A DNA stretch of 64,000 nt from Candidatus Poseidoniales archaeon (GTDB lineage Archaea; Thermoplasmatota; Poseidoniia; Poseidoniales; Thalassarchaeaceae): NCBI GenBank assembly GCA_012964335.1, contig DTUF01000024.1, forward strand, positions 1-64,000, given 5' to 3'. This document shows positions 8,312 through 17,428 of the stretch, piece by piece. The notes beneath the pieces are model-generated. The model did not search any database. It saw only the letters and a list, made by a program, of their open reading frames with translations, and was not told the DNA's origin. The position numbers and the translations under genes were made by a program. Position 1 is the first letter of the stretch; each line of letters starts with the position of its first letter.

Positions 8312-9970
8312 ATGCGGAAAGTGGTGTTTCACACAATACCAGCGGTTCTAGTAATTCTACTCGTAATAGCACCATTCATCATCGCTTTAATTCGTCTTTC
8401 AGAAGCCAGTGAGGTTGGGATTTTTGAGGCATTCTCAAACCTTGACAACCGTTATCAGACAAGTGGCGCGATTGGCTTTACTCTCAAACTCTCAGCCATA
8501 TCTACTCTTGCAACGGTTGCGTTCGGACTTCCTTTAGCATGGTGGATGGGACGTTATCACTGGCCGGGCCACCGATTAATCCGGGCGCTACTAACAACTC
8601 CTTTCGTTGTCCCAAGCATGGTTGCAACTATTGGCTTCATCTCTCTTTTGGGGCCCCAATCATGGCTCTCAGAAACATTCAATCTGCAACTCTGGCACAC
8701 GATGACTGCAATTGTAATCGCCCATACGTGGTACAATGTTGCCTTGGTAGTTCGGCTCGTTGAGCCGGCAATTGCTAGGCTTGACCCGTCACTAGAAGAG
8801 TCGGCTAGACTGCTGCCTCAGGGAAATAAAGCGTGGAAAAGGGCATGGCGACTTTGGTGGCCTGTAATCAGATTGAATCTCGCTGCCGCCGCGACCCTAA
8901 CATTCGTGTTCTCATTCACCTCGTTTGCTCTAGTTCGCCACCTCGGAGGGCCGGGGATGTACAATATGGAAAGGGCAATGGCTGAAAGGCCATTCACTGG
9001 CATCATTGGAGTAGGGGCTGTTGACAGCGAAATAGTGTTGGCATTTGGAATCATACAGTTGGTTATTCTCGCATCGGCTCTGTGGCTATTGACGGAATTT
9101 CAACGCCGAGGAAAAACTTGGCTTCCACTAGCAACCGAAAAATCAACGAGGTTGCCCCTTGTAAACGCCCAAATCCCAAAATTGCTGATGTCACTAGCAA
9201 TTCTCGCTGCCATCGCACCATTGTATTTCACCATCATCGGTTCGTTTTCTATTGCAGGTAATTTTTCTACACAAGCTTGGTATAATGCTTTTTCAACGAA
9301 CAGTGAATTTACCCTTCTGCAACCACTTCTGAACACCTTACGCTTCGCTACACTGACTGTCCTAATCGCCATTCCACTAGCATGGCTCTCCGCCAACTCA
9401 GTTGCAACCTTAGAGAAGCAAGAGGGGTGGTCATCTAGATATGCAAGAGTTTTGGATGTGATGGTAATGGCACCTTTCGCCCTATCTGCAGTCATGGTAG
9501 GATACGGAATTCTGATTGGCCTATCTCATATCTCAAACTCTCTTCTATTAGTGTGGTGGTTACCCCTATTGGCCCACCTGATTATCGCCTTACCCTTTGC
9601 AATGAGGGTTATTTTACCAGCCATGCGAAGTCTTGACCCGTCATACTTGGAGGCGGCTAGAACTCTAGGAGCATCACCATTTACGGTACTATTCAAAGTG
9701 CATTTACCGCTTCTGAGAGGCCCTCTGATAGTTGCAGCAATTCTAGCATTCGCGGTATCATTAGGGGAATTCGGTGCCACATGGCTTCTTTGGAATACAC
9801 CCGATTGGACGACACTCCCCGTATTGATTGATAGAGCCTACTCTAGGCCTTATGACCCATTGGCAAGGTCAATTGCACATGTCGCCGCTAGCCTTTTGTT
9901 AATCACCACTCTAACACTTTTCATAACCGCAGAGAGATTTCGGATGGCAGGGCAAGAGGGGGAATTTTAG
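8312..9970 (+). CDS. thiP: Thiamine ABC transporter permease
   Basis: This 552-residue polytopic membrane protein contains two tandem binding-protein-dependent permease domains, roughly residues 50-260 and 330-540, with about twelve hydrophobic helices. The EAA-type cytoplasmic loops that contact the ATPase are visible: ARLDPSLEESARLLPQGNKAW in the first half and SLDPSYLEAARTLGASP in the second. The fused two-domain arrangement is characteristic of ThiP and of iron FbpB permeases; the adjacent ThiB decides for thiamine. The start ATG follows the thiB stop by four bases, and thiQ begins just after its stop, so the three subunits should be co-translated. Confidence 0.9.
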   Translation: MRKVVFHTIPAVLVILLVIAPFIIALIRLSEASEVGIFEAFSNLDNRYQTSGAIGFTLKLSAISTLATVAFGLPLAWWMGRYHWPGHRLIRALLTTPFVVPSMVATIGFISLLGPQSWLSETFNLQLWHTMTAIVIAHTWYNVALVVRLVEPAIARLDPSLEESARLLPQGNKAWKRAWRLWWPVIRLNLAAAATLTFVFSFTSFALVRHLGGPGMYNMERAMAERPFTGIIGVGAVDSEIVLAFGIIQLVILASALWLLTEFQRRGKTWLPLATEKSTRLPLVNAQIPKLLMSLAILAAIAPLYFTIIGSFSIAGNFSTQAWYNAFSTNSEFTLLQPLLNTLRFATLTVLIAIPLAWLSANSVATLEKQEGWSSRYARVLDVMVMAPFALSAVMVGYGILIGLSHISNSLLLVWWLPLLAHLIIALPFAMRVILPAMRSLDPSYLEAARTLGASPFTVLFKVHLPLLRGPLIVAAILAFAVSLGEFGATWLLWNTPDWTTLPVLIDRAYSRPYDPLARSIAHVAASLLLITTLTLFITAERFRMAGQEGEF

Positions 9971-9972
9971 CC

Positions 9973-10596
9973 GTGCTGAAAGTAAAAAATTCAACAGTTT
10001 CGTTTGGCGGCAAAAAAATCCTTGATGCGATGAACCTCAATGTTTCAGACGGGGAAGTCGTGGCTCTCCTAGGACCGAGCGGTTGTGGAAAAACTACACT
10101 TCTACGTTTTATTGCTGGGCTGGAGAAAGGAAGTGCAGGAGAAGTACATATTGATGGAAAAGATGTTACTAATCTACCCCCAGAAAAGAGAGGTGTAGGA
10201 ATGGTTTTCCAAAACCTTGCCTTATTCCCACACCTTGATGTGGCTGGAAATCTCTCTTTTGGCATGTCACAACCAAATTCAGAAAAGATTAGCGAAATGT
10301 TGGAAACTGTCGGTTTGAAAGACTTTGAGAAACGCAGAATTGACCGACTTTCAGGAGGTGAAGGCCAGAGAGTTGCTTTGGCTAGGTCCTTGCTTGCTGA
10401 GCCGACTGTTCTCCTGCTTGATGAGCCGTTGGCATCGCTTGATGAAGACCTGAAAACGGCTCTTGCTGAAGATGTTCGTAAGATTCTCAAAGAGGGTGGG
10501 ATTACCGCAATTCACGTCACACATGACCGCCAAGTTGCGGCAATTATTTCAGACCGTATTGTTGAGATGGATGCAATTCAACCAGGAGAAGATTAA
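9973..10596 (+). CDS. thiQ: Thiamine ABC transporter ATP-binding subunit
   Basis: This short ABC ATPase (207 residues) powers the importer. The Walker A GPSGCGKTT is near residue 37, Q-loop FQNLALFPHLD, signature LSGGEGQRVALARS (Glu in place of the usual Gln) near residue 125, Walker B VLLLDEPLASLD and a switch His in HVTHD. The compact length matches ThiQ, which lacks the C-terminal regulatory domain of sugar-type ATPases. It starts with GTG two bases after the thiP stop. It ends five bases before the convergent stop of the SPFH gene. Confidence 0.9.
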   Translation: MLKVKNSTVSFGGKKILDAMNLNVSDGEVVALLGPSGCGKTTLLRFIAGLEKGSAGEVHIDGKDVTNLPPEKRGVGMVFQNLALFPHLDVAGNLSFGMSQPNSEKISEMLETVGLKDFEKRRIDRLSGGEGQRVALARSLLAEPTVLLLDEPLASLDEDLKTALAEDVRKILKEGGITAIHVTHDRQVAAIISDRIVEMDAIQPGED

Positions 10597-10601
10597 GCAA
10601 T

Positions 10602-11864
10602 TCAATCTTCTTTGTTAATGTGGGCTTGGTCTTCACCTTCAACATCTGATTTCCTTAAGTCCCCAAGTTGCTTCAGTGCTTCTTTAGCCACTTCACTATC
10701 ATCGCTTGATTTTGCAATATCTGTAAGAGCATCAAGAATTTTATCAGAACCCGTACGAGATGACTCAAGTCGTGCTTGCTCACGTTCTGCTTCAAGTGCC
10801 ATTCGTTCTTTCTTCCTATCTTGCACACTAGCAAATAAATCCATTGCAATTTCTGCCTGACCTCTCTTCTCAGCGAGGTTTCGTTCTATTTCTGCATCCG
10901 CTTTTCCATCTTGAAATTGATTGATTTCTCTCTCCGCCTCAAGTTTTACTTGTGTTACTTCAACATCATGATGAGCATCCGTCAATTCTTGGCCACGTCG
11001 CGAATCCTGTTTGGCGATTTGTAATTGATTTAATTGATTCCAACGAGCTAACTCAAGTTCCCCAGAAGATTTTACCTTGGCTAACTCCAACTCAACTTTC
11101 GCTCGTTCCTCTGCAGAGACACCGGTCATATTCAAGCGAGCCTGAAGTTCTGCTTTGCGCATGTGATGAGATAATATTCTCTCCATCTCTGTTGCTTCTT
11201 TCTCATCAATGATGGTATTCCTCATCACAAGATTCTCAAGTTCTACACTCATTTTCAATAGTTGTTCAGCCTCGGTTTGATTCCAATTGACAAACACATT
11301 GTCAAATGTAAATCCAAATGATGTGACCGTTGCTCGCATTGAAACTCGCAACTCAGCCAACAATTCTTCTGTGGCCTCAACTGTACGAAGTGACTCTATA
11401 GTTTGACCTTGGATCATCGGGTTCAAATTCGATTGAATCTCCTTCTCAAGTGCATCAACAAGTGTCCCTGTAGTAATTTCCATCTTCCCTTTTGCAGGAA
11501 GTTGAAGTAGCTTTGGTGCTTGCTCGCGGGTGATGTTTAATCTGAGATTGAGCATCCCTATCGCTGGTTGCCCATCCGTTGTCTGAGTATTCAACCTAAG
11601 GAGGAGGTCATGAGGACCAAGGAAAGCAAAAAGGAACGTTCGCTTAGGATTACCTCGCCCGAACATACGCGAAAGAAGACCCGCTTTGGGATTAACCTCC
11701 AGGTGCTGTTGAGTCGCTACTCCCGCAATTTTCCCATCTTCTACTACCACACATGCTTCATTTGGTTTTAGGGTAACCATTGAACCACTAGGTACATCTC
11801 GGTCATGTATATATCTAGCAATTACTGCTGGACTGTCTCGCCATCGAAAACTCTTTTCTACCAT
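10602..11864 (-). CDS. SPFH/Band-7-like protein with C-terminal coiled coil
   Basis: This 420-residue protein has no signal peptide or membrane helix. Residues about 20-215 resemble the SPFH (stomatin/prohibitin/flotillin) fold: a beta-rich start (SMVTLKPNEACVVVEDGKIAG), an NLRLNITREQAPKLLQ strand-helix unit, and a region ending in VTSFGFTFDNVFVNW, comparable to the Band-7 core where the partner helix begins. Residues about 220-400 are charged heptad-like helix rich in Glu, Lys and Gln. SPFH proteins usually scaffold membrane microdomains as oligomers; here the anchor is missing, as in the virion-core/YdjI type. The start is supported by AAGGTGA seven bases upstream. It is transcribed five bases behind the helical gene at 11870-12400, probably as one unit. 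The cargo is unknown. Confidence 0.65.
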   Translation of the reverse strand: MVEKSFRWRDSPAVIARYIHDRDVPSGSMVTLKPNEACVVVEDGKIAGVATQQHLEVNPKAGLLSRMFGRGNPKRTFLFAFLGPHDLLLRLNTQTTDGQPAIGMLNLRLNITREQAPKLLQLPAKGKMEITTGTLVDALEKEIQSNLNPMIQGQTIESLRTVEATEELLAELRVSMRATVTSFGFTFDNVFVNWNQTEAEQLLKMSVELENLVMRNTIIDEKEATEMERILSHHMRKAELQARLNMTGVSAEERAKVELELAKVKSSGELELARWNQLNQLQIAKQDSRRGQELTDAHHDVEVTQVKLEAEREINQFQDGKADAEIERNLAEKRGQAEIAMDLFASVQDRKKERMALEAEREQARLESSRTGSDKILDALTDIAKSSDDSEVAKEALKQLGDLRKSDVEGEDQAHINKED

Positions 11865-11869
11865 TTATT

Positions 11870-12400
11870 TCACCTTTTTACTAATCCATCTATGTACATA
11901 TTTCGCTCGCGGAAATGATTGCGAGCGCGTCCGATTCTATCGTTTATTCCACCGGCCATAATGATGAGTTCTGCCTCTTCTTCACTAGTTCTTAACGATT
12001 CTAGTAATGCATTTGCATCTCTAGTAACTTCCACCAGTAAATTGAGAGTTGAGAGGTCGTGATTGACCAACTGTTTCTGAGCCTTCTTAGAAAGTTTCCC
12101 TACTTCAATATGAGAACTTCTAGGAGAACCTGTAACTGAAAATTGAGCGTCACCTGAAATACTTTGGATTGTAGCAAATATTTCATCACACGACCCCCTT
12201 AACTCTTTCATGCCATTATTGTGAGAATGAGCGTGTACTCGTTCAAAATGGTCTTGAAGCATTTCTGACCTTCGACGAATTTCTTCACATACTGCCTTAT
12301 CTGATTTGATGAATTTGCCTTTTTCATATCCATCAAATGCTGAAACCAATATTCTAACACTGTTGACAGAGGCTGTGAGTGCTAAGGCTGTTGGGTCCAT
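11870..12400 (-). CDS. Helical protein of unknown function, upstream partner of the SPFH gene
   Basis: I do not recognise this 176-residue protein. It is predicted almost entirely helical: a hydrophobic N-terminal segment (PTALALTASVNSVRILVSAFDGY) followed by charged amphipathic helices with His-rich HAHSHNNG near the middle. There is no clear export signal, cysteine pair or nucleotide motif. The ATG at 12400 is preferred over a TTG nine bases upstream. Its stop lies five bases before the SPFH start, so the two proteins are probably made together and may interact; that is inference from spacing alone. Confidence 0.55.
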   Translation of the reverse strand: MDPTALALTASVNSVRILVSAFDGYEKGKFIKSDKAVCEEIRRRSEMLQDHFERVHAHSHNNGMKELRGSCDEIFATIQSISGDAQFSVTGSPRSSHIEVGKLSKKAQKQLVNHDLSTLNLLVEVTRDANALLESLRTSEEEAELIIMAGGINDRIGRARNHFRERNMYIDGLVKR

Positions 12401-12617
12401 TGTAATCAATTAACCTTGTGCGCTGTGAACGTTATTGATAGTTCCTATATCTTGTAAAACTTTAATCTACGAATTATCATACTATTGAATTGAAATATCG
12501 CCTTTCCAATTGAACCAAAACCTGTATCCCCATACTAGTCACAACTTTTGGGAAACATTTACTCTGTCGTTCAAAAAAACCCTACATTGAAGGAGCCTCT
12601 CGGTTTGCAAGAACATT

Positions 12618-13415
12618 GTGAATCGCCCCAACCTGTTGCTGAGACCATTCAGAATATTTCGTTGTACATGGGATAGAAGGGGGCTTCTAGGCGGGAAATG
12701 GTATTACATTGAGATATTCATTCTTGGACTATTACTTGTGGCTGTACCATACTTCTCAGTCAATCATCTTGTAGCCGCAGTCGGTCACACTTTGTGGGAC
12801 CCTGAATTACCACTTGACAGATTAATCCCAGTAATTCCATGGATGATAATCCCTTACGCCACATTGTACATATTGAACCCACTTCCAGTGTTTTCACATC
12901 CACGCAATGATAGAGGGAGAATGGAATTACTGATGACTTTGCAGGGAATTGCTACATTGACGATAATTAGTTGTGTCTTCTTCATCTTCTTTCCTGCAGA
13001 AATTGACATGCGAGACCAATTACCATCTGACATCATGGAAGGTGGAGGATTTGTCGGGACAACATTCAGAAATGTACACCTCTCAGATATGCCGTGGAAT
13101 GCTTGGCCGAGTTTACATATTTCACAATCACTTGTTTTGGTTATGGCCCTAACTCGCTGGTTGAAGAGAGATTGGAGTGAGTTGTGGTGGTCTCGACCAG
13201 CACTTGCCATCCTTTGGATTGATTGGTCGTTACTATGCATCAGTATTTTGACCACAAAACAACACTACCTTTGGGATCTTGGAACTGGACTACTTATGGG
13301 ACTCTTTTGGTGGTGGATGCTTGAAGCAGGATTAAAGCGACTTGATGGGATGTCAGAGAGAGAAATCGCTGCAGAATTTGACAATCCATCAAAGAGAATG
13401 CCGTCTGAATCTTAA
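12618..13415 (+). CDS. PAP2-superfamily membrane phosphatase/phosphotransferase
   Basis: This 265-residue integral membrane protein has about six hydrophobic helices. The PAP2 active-site pieces are visible late in the chain: NAWPSLHIS (motif 2, catalytic His) near residue 176 and SILTTKQHYLWDLGTG (motif 3, nucleophilic His and Asp) near residue 215. This spacing and the wide Trp-rich membrane segments resemble the PAP2_3 group, which includes inositol-phosphoceramide-synthase-like enzymes and lipid phosphate phosphatases. The likely role is removing or exchanging phosphate head groups on membrane isoprenoid lipids or carriers. The GTG start at 12618 is the only reasonable one. The gene stands alone, convergent with the phosphate transporter. 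Substrate cannot be told from sequence. Confidence 0.75.
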   Translation: MNRPNLLLRPFRIFRCTWDRRGLLGGKWYYIEIFILGLLLVAVPYFSVNHLVAAVGHTLWDPELPLDRLIPVIPWMIIPYATLYILNPLPVFSHPRNDRGRMELLMTLQGIATLTIISCVFFIFFPAEIDMRDQLPSDIMEGGGFVGTTFRNVHLSDMPWNAWPSLHISQSLVLVMALTRWLKRDWSELWWSRPALAILWIDWSLLCISILTTKQHYLWDLGTGLLMGLFWWWMLEAGLKRLDGMSEREIAAEFDNPSKRMPSES

Positions 13416-13416
13416 C

Positions 13417-15534
13417 TCAACTGTATACAATAGGCAAGAATGCGTTAGCAGCCTTTTCACAAGCATTCGCAACGTCATCAAGGCGTTGTAATACACGGTA
13501 CATGTGCATCGCTGCCAGAGGTTGTTCATCACCTTCGGTAAACACGAATGCAGCAGAATCCCTCTCAACCTCATCAGCTTCATGCTCTAGCATATTGACC
13601 TCACGAATTAACCTGAAAAGTGCGTTTTTCTCTTTCCTAGTATAACCAGAGAAGTTTAGGTTTTTTAGTTGCTCAACTGTATCCTCATAACGACTTACTG
13701 TTTCAACCACGGCATTTGACATTTGCAATAAATTATCACGTGCTTCCTGATTGTCATATAGGCTACGGAATGAAAGTTGTTCAGCAACATTTTGAGCATA
13801 GTCTGCAATGCGGTCTTGACGTGAAATCATGTGCAAGAAATTATCTCGCCCAATTGTAATACGAACCCCTTTCCCAACCTCTTCCCGAAGAGTTGCTTTG
13901 AGATGGTCTGCCTCAAGTTCAGCTGATACTGTAGCGGCGATTTTTTCTTTTGGATCACCACCGGAAACTGCTTCTGAAATCGCTTCTGCCATGCAACTCA
14001 CAGTTCGCTCAACGGCAATAGCATGCTCGTGGAATAACTCGAATGGCGAAACCCCCATTACTTCTACGGAAGGAAGAGGTGCAATTATCTCAATATCAAC
14101 AGCATCTTCTTCATCATCTCGTTCTGGAATTGGCTTGATTACTACATATCCAGTAATAGCAAATGCCAATACAGTCACTACAACTACATTCATTGGAGTT
14201 CCTGCAAACATGATGTAGAAAATTACGGCTCCAAATCCAGCAACAGGTAGACTTGCTACCCAACTAGCAGCGATTTTCCAGAATACACGGAAATCAACAG
14301 CAGATGCGCCACCTGCTAAGCCAACTCCAACTACAGCACCTACTAATGTGTGAGTTGTTGAAATTGGAACCGCCAAGAATGGCATTGAGAAAATTAGTAC
14401 CGTTGTTGCAGCACCAAACTCAGCCGCAAACCCTCTAGAAGGAGTAATGTGGGTAATTTTCTTACCGATTGTATCCATTACTTTGTAGCCCCAAGTTGCT
14501 ACCCCAATAGTGATACCTGCGCCACCAAGAAGAAGCAAGCCAATAGGCACTTCTACTTGCTCAGTAGATAAGGTCCCGTTAGCAGATGTCGCAATATCAT
14601 ATATCGCCGCCATTGGCCCAATTGCATTTGCAACATCATTTGCACCATGGGCAAAGGCAACATAACAAGCAGTGATTATTTGCAGCCAAATGAATACTTG
14701 CTCAACTCCAGCGTACCCTTCCTCTTTGAACTCATAACGACGTAAAATAAGCCATAGAATTGTGCTCGCTACTATTCCAATGGCAAGCGCAACAAGTAAA
14801 CTGTTTAATGGAATCCAAGCACCTTCAACGAGTGGGTTGAAAGTTGTACCATCCTTAGGAGGGAGCCAATGAGACTTGACGATTATCCCCTTGGCATCAA
14901 GATTGGAATAAAACCCCTTCAGACCTTTGAATTGAAGAGCAAGGCCGAGAACAAAGAATGTTGGCAAAGCTAGGAGGGGTGCAATTTTACGCGTCCTTTC
15001 TACAGGGTCTTCATGATTCATAATTACTCGTTTGATTAAGTTAAATGAGAAGTAAGCGATGAACCCACCTAATAATGGAGAAATAATCCAACTCATCACT
15101 ATCTCCAATACTTTGCCCCAATTTACAGAATCGACCTGAATGAATAGTCCCATTCCGATGACTCCGCCAACGATACTGTGAGTCGTGGATACTGGCAAAC
15201 CATACTTTGTAGCGATAGTTAGCCAAATTGCTGCGGCCAATAACGCACCCATGAATCCATACATTAAATTTTGACTTAATTCGTAAGAAAATCCTTGGTC
15301 GCCGAAATCAAGTACACCCTTTCGAATCGTGTCTGTAACGTGACTTCCGAAGAATACAGCACCAGCGAATTCAAAGATTGCTGCAACGATAATTGCGCGC
15401 TTGAGGGTTAATGCGCCACTGCCAACGCTAGTACCCATGGCATTAGCAACATCGTTTGCACCGATATTCCAAGCCATGTAGGCTGCAATCAAAGCCGCCA
15501 TAACCATGACGACGGTGATGGTCATCCCTAGCAT
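13417..15534 (-). CDS. Inorganic phosphate permease (PiT/PHO4 family) fused to PhoU-like domain
   Basis: This 705-residue protein imports phosphate with a cation. Both PiT signature repeats are present: WNIGANDVANAMGTSVGSGALT at the N-terminus and FAHGANDVANAIGPMAAIYD in the middle, each followed by a GLPVSTTHSIVG or AVPISTTHTLVG motif. About ten to twelve helices extend to about residue 475. From about 490 to 700 the chain is soluble and helical, with Glu/Asp-rich patterns (LEHEADEVERDSAAFVF) of the PhoU/DUF47 fold that in other genomes is encoded as a separate protein beside pit genes. The fusion suggests built-in regulation of transport. Such fusions also occur in Bacteroidetes-type proteins, hinting at exchange. 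Alternative Met4 start possible. Confidence 0.9.
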   Translation of the reverse strand: MLGMTITVVMVMAALIAAYMAWNIGANDVANAMGTSVGSGALTLKRAIIVAAIFEFAGAVFFGSHVTDTIRKGVLDFGDQGFSYELSQNLMYGFMGALLAAAIWLTIATKYGLPVSTTHSIVGGVIGMGLFIQVDSVNWGKVLEIVMSWIISPLLGGFIAYFSFNLIKRVIMNHEDPVERTRKIAPLLALPTFFVLGLALQFKGLKGFYSNLDAKGIIVKSHWLPPKDGTTFNPLVEGAWIPLNSLLVALAIGIVASTILWLILRRYEFKEEGYAGVEQVFIWLQIITACYVAFAHGANDVANAIGPMAAIYDIATSANGTLSTEQVEVPIGLLLLGGAGITIGVATWGYKVMDTIGKKITHITPSRGFAAEFGAATTVLIFSMPFLAVPISTTHTLVGAVVGVGLAGGASAVDFRVFWKIAASWVASLPVAGFGAVIFYIMFAGTPMNVVVVTVLAFAITGYVVIKPIPERDDEEDAVDIEIIAPLPSVEVMGVSPFELFHEHAIAVERTVSCMAEAISEAVSGGDPKEKIAATVSAELEADHLKATLREEVGKGVRITIGRDNFLHMISRQDRIADYAQNVAEQLSFRSLYDNQEARDNLLQMSNAVVETVSRYEDTVEQLKNLNFSGYTRKEKNALFRLIREVNMLEHEADEVERDSAAFVFTEGDEQPLAAMHMYRVLQRLDDVANACEKAANAFLPIVYS

Positions 15535-15627
15535 GAGTTACCGCTCGAGGGTTTGTCTATTAACGCTGTGGAAACAAACTTTGGATTTGGAATGCCACCT
15601 CAAAAGGTGTTACACACCTCAATTATC

Positions 15628-15805
15628 TACATCAATGACAAAACCAATTCTGGTTGAATCAAATAAATCAGTAGGCCGATACCTGCGAACATCATCATCC
15701 AACTGTCAACCATCTTAATCATATCAGTAGCTTTGCGGGAGAAGGCTTCAACCTTCTTGCTTCCAACACCAACAATCACTAACACTGTCATCATGCTGAC
15801 GAAGA
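15628..15805 (-). pseudogene. Relic 3' end of a second CcdA/DsbD-like gene
   Basis: The reverse strand from about 15805 down to a TAG at 15628 translates to about 58 residues containing ATDMIKMVDSWMMMFAGIGL and LIYLIQPEL. This aligns without gaps to the last 55 residues of the adjacent gene (ATGTIKLVGAWMMMFAGIM, MIYLTNPEL), about half identical by eye. The relic has no start and no upstream portion. Its base composition is A/T-rich like the chromosome, unlike the GC-rich intact copy that directly precedes it. It reads as the tail of the original gene left after replacement, or as a decayed duplicate. Confidence 0.7.
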
Positions 15806-17296
15806 TCAGAGAATCAAGGTGGTCAACTCTGGATTCGTGAGATAGATCATCAGCATGATGCCGGCGAACATCATCATCCAGGCACCGACTAATTTGATCG
15901 TGCCCGTGGCGCGGCGCAGGAAATTGATTGCGACCTGTCGTCCGAGACCTACGATACCGGTCACGACGATCATGAGAACCAACAGACCGATCATCAGCGC
16001 ACCGAGTCCGTATAGGACGGATTGGTTACCCAATGTCGAGAGGTAGATGATGAACGGCAGCACCGCGGCCGCCGTACAATCCACAGACGCGGCCGCATAA
16101 CCAAATCCATAGAGGTACATGTTGCGTTTCGGCGTGAAGGTCTCATCCGCCTCCGTGGTCGACCACTTGTCGATCCACCGCTGGATGAATCCCATCAGGT
16201 GTGAGGTCCCGCCCATCAGCATGAATCCTCCGAGAACGAACAACAGAACCGCAATGCTCAGCGCCAGATAGTGAATCAACCCACTGCGCGCAAAGGCCTC
16301 TCCCATGACCACGGCGATGATGCCGATGATGAGGAAGAAGGTCCACATCCCGAGACCCGAAAGTGTCCCGATGACCAATGAATTGGGCATTTTACCCTTC
16401 AATTTCCCCGCCTCGATTAATTCATCCTCTCGCGAGCCCAAGGAGAGATAGTAGGATATGAAGCCCGGCAGAACCGGGAAGGCGCAGGGTGAGAAATACA
16501 CGAGAATCGACAACATCAGGCCGAGGAAAATGATCCCCATCATGCTAGTCTCAACTTTGGCCAGGCCGAAGGTACGCAGCTCCTCGACCTCCTCCTGTGA
16601 GCCCGACAGGGCGATGATGACCGCGGAATCAAACGATTTCCAGCCATCGGTCGGCGTCCCCGTGCTCTCCTTGCCCACAATCCAGCCCTCGTGATCGATG
16701 ATCATCACGACCGGGATGGTGCCCGTGCCGACCGGTGTGAACAGACGCACGGGGTCATCACGCGTATCATTCGCCACATTGACGATCGCTGCGGTCTCAT
16801 TGCCGATACCTGTCGGATATGTCGGCACGGTGTACTCACCACCGCTCTCGTTCAGATAGGCCAAGTCCTCGTAATACCAAGCACCGTAGGCGATGATGAT
16901 AATCTCACGACCGGATTCGTTGCCCACTGCCTCCCATTCGGACTGCATGTCCTCTAGGTGATACTGCACGAAGTGACAACTACCGCAATCACGCGCCATC
17001 ATATCGACGATGACGACCTTGTCGCGGTGATCGCTCAAACGGAACCAGCCAGTCTCATTGGTCACATCCGACTCAATTCCCGTCCGGTTCAGCGTCTCAA
17101 ACTCCAGATCTGGCACCTGTTCTGGCTCGCCAGCCGAGGACATCAACGAAGCCGACAAACCGAACACGGTCAGGCCGGCATAGGCGATACCGGCGAACAT
17201 GACGACAGATATCGCGAAGGCAACCCAGGTCTTCTTTTCAGCAAAGACATTGACATCAATGCCAACCTTCCACTGCAAGGTCTCCTTCCATGCCAT
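15806..17296 (-). CDS. Membrane thiol-disulfide exchange protein: thioredoxin-like domain + CcdA/DsbD transmembrane domain
   Basis: From the ATG at 17296, which follows CAGGAG by six bases, the protein has 496 residues. A membrane helix spans about 23-48. About 60-230 is a redoxin domain facing outside with the active-site pair DCGSC (Cys104, Cys107). From about 255 on there are six or more helices of the CcdA/DsbD family with the two conserved membrane cysteines in FSPCAFPVLPGF and SVDCTAAAVLPF. Such proteins carry reducing power across the membrane for cytochrome c or surface-protein thiols. Its GC content is conspicuously higher (58% in a counted 60-base line) than both flanks, and a relic paralogue follows its stop. 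A tRNA lies just upstream. Acquisition by transfer is inferred. Confidence 0.85.
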   Translation of the reverse strand: MAWKETLQWKVGIDVNVFAEKKTWVAFAISVVMFAGIAYAGLTVFGLSASLMSSAGEPEQVPDLEFETLNRTGIESDVTNETGWFRLSDHRDKVVIVDMMARDCGSCHFVQYHLEDMQSEWEAVGNESGREIIIIAYGAWYYEDLAYLNESGGEYTVPTYPTGIGNETAAIVNVANDTRDDPVRLFTPVGTGTIPVVMIIDHEGWIVGKESTGTPTDGWKSFDSAVIIALSGSQEEVEELRTFGLAKVETSMMGIIFLGLMLSILVYFSPCAFPVLPGFISYYLSLGSREDELIEAGKLKGKMPNSLVIGTLSGLGMWTFFLIIGIIAVVMGEAFARSGLIHYLALSIAVLLFVLGGFMLMGGTSHLMGFIQRWIDKWSTTEADETFTPKRNMYLYGFGYAAASVDCTAAAVLPFIIYLSTLGNQSVLYGLGALMIGLLVLMIVVTGIVGLGRQVAINFLRRATGTIKLVGAWMMMFAGIMLMIYLTNPELTTLIL

Positions 17297-17349
17297 TATT
17301 ATCTCCTGTAGCACTTACCGCCTTTATCTTTCCATTCAATGGAATGGAT

Positions 17350-17355
17350 AAAAAA
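17350..17355 (-). terminator. T-tract terminator of tRNA-Val(CAC)
   Basis: Six T residues follow the tRNA 3' end immediately on the reverse strand, a usual archaeal transcription stop. A short inverted repeat (TCCATT/AATGGA) lies a few bases further on, before the CcdA-like gene. Confidence 0.5.
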
Positions 17356-17428
17356 TGGGCCCGGCCAGATTTGAACTGGCGAACTTCGCCATGTGAAGGC
17401 GACGTCAAAACCCCTAGACCACGGGCCC
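17356..17428 (-). tRNA. tRNA-Val (anticodon CAC)
   Basis: A 73-nt cloverleaf without encoded CCA. The acceptor arm GGGCCCG pairs with CGGGCCC, discriminator A. The anticodon arm TCGCC-TTCACAT-GGCGA gives anticodon CAC, reading GUG valine codons. The T arm is GCCAG-TTCAAAT-CTGGC. It is very similar to the tRNA at 59116-59188 except for the anticodon and variable positions. It sits between acs (divergent) and the GC-rich CcdA-like gene. Confidence 0.93.

Noticed and set aside
15806-17428. Integration of a mobile element at the tRNA-Val 3' end
   Set aside because: I found no duplicated tRNA end near 15806 and no integrase; only the composition shift and relic paralogue are seen.
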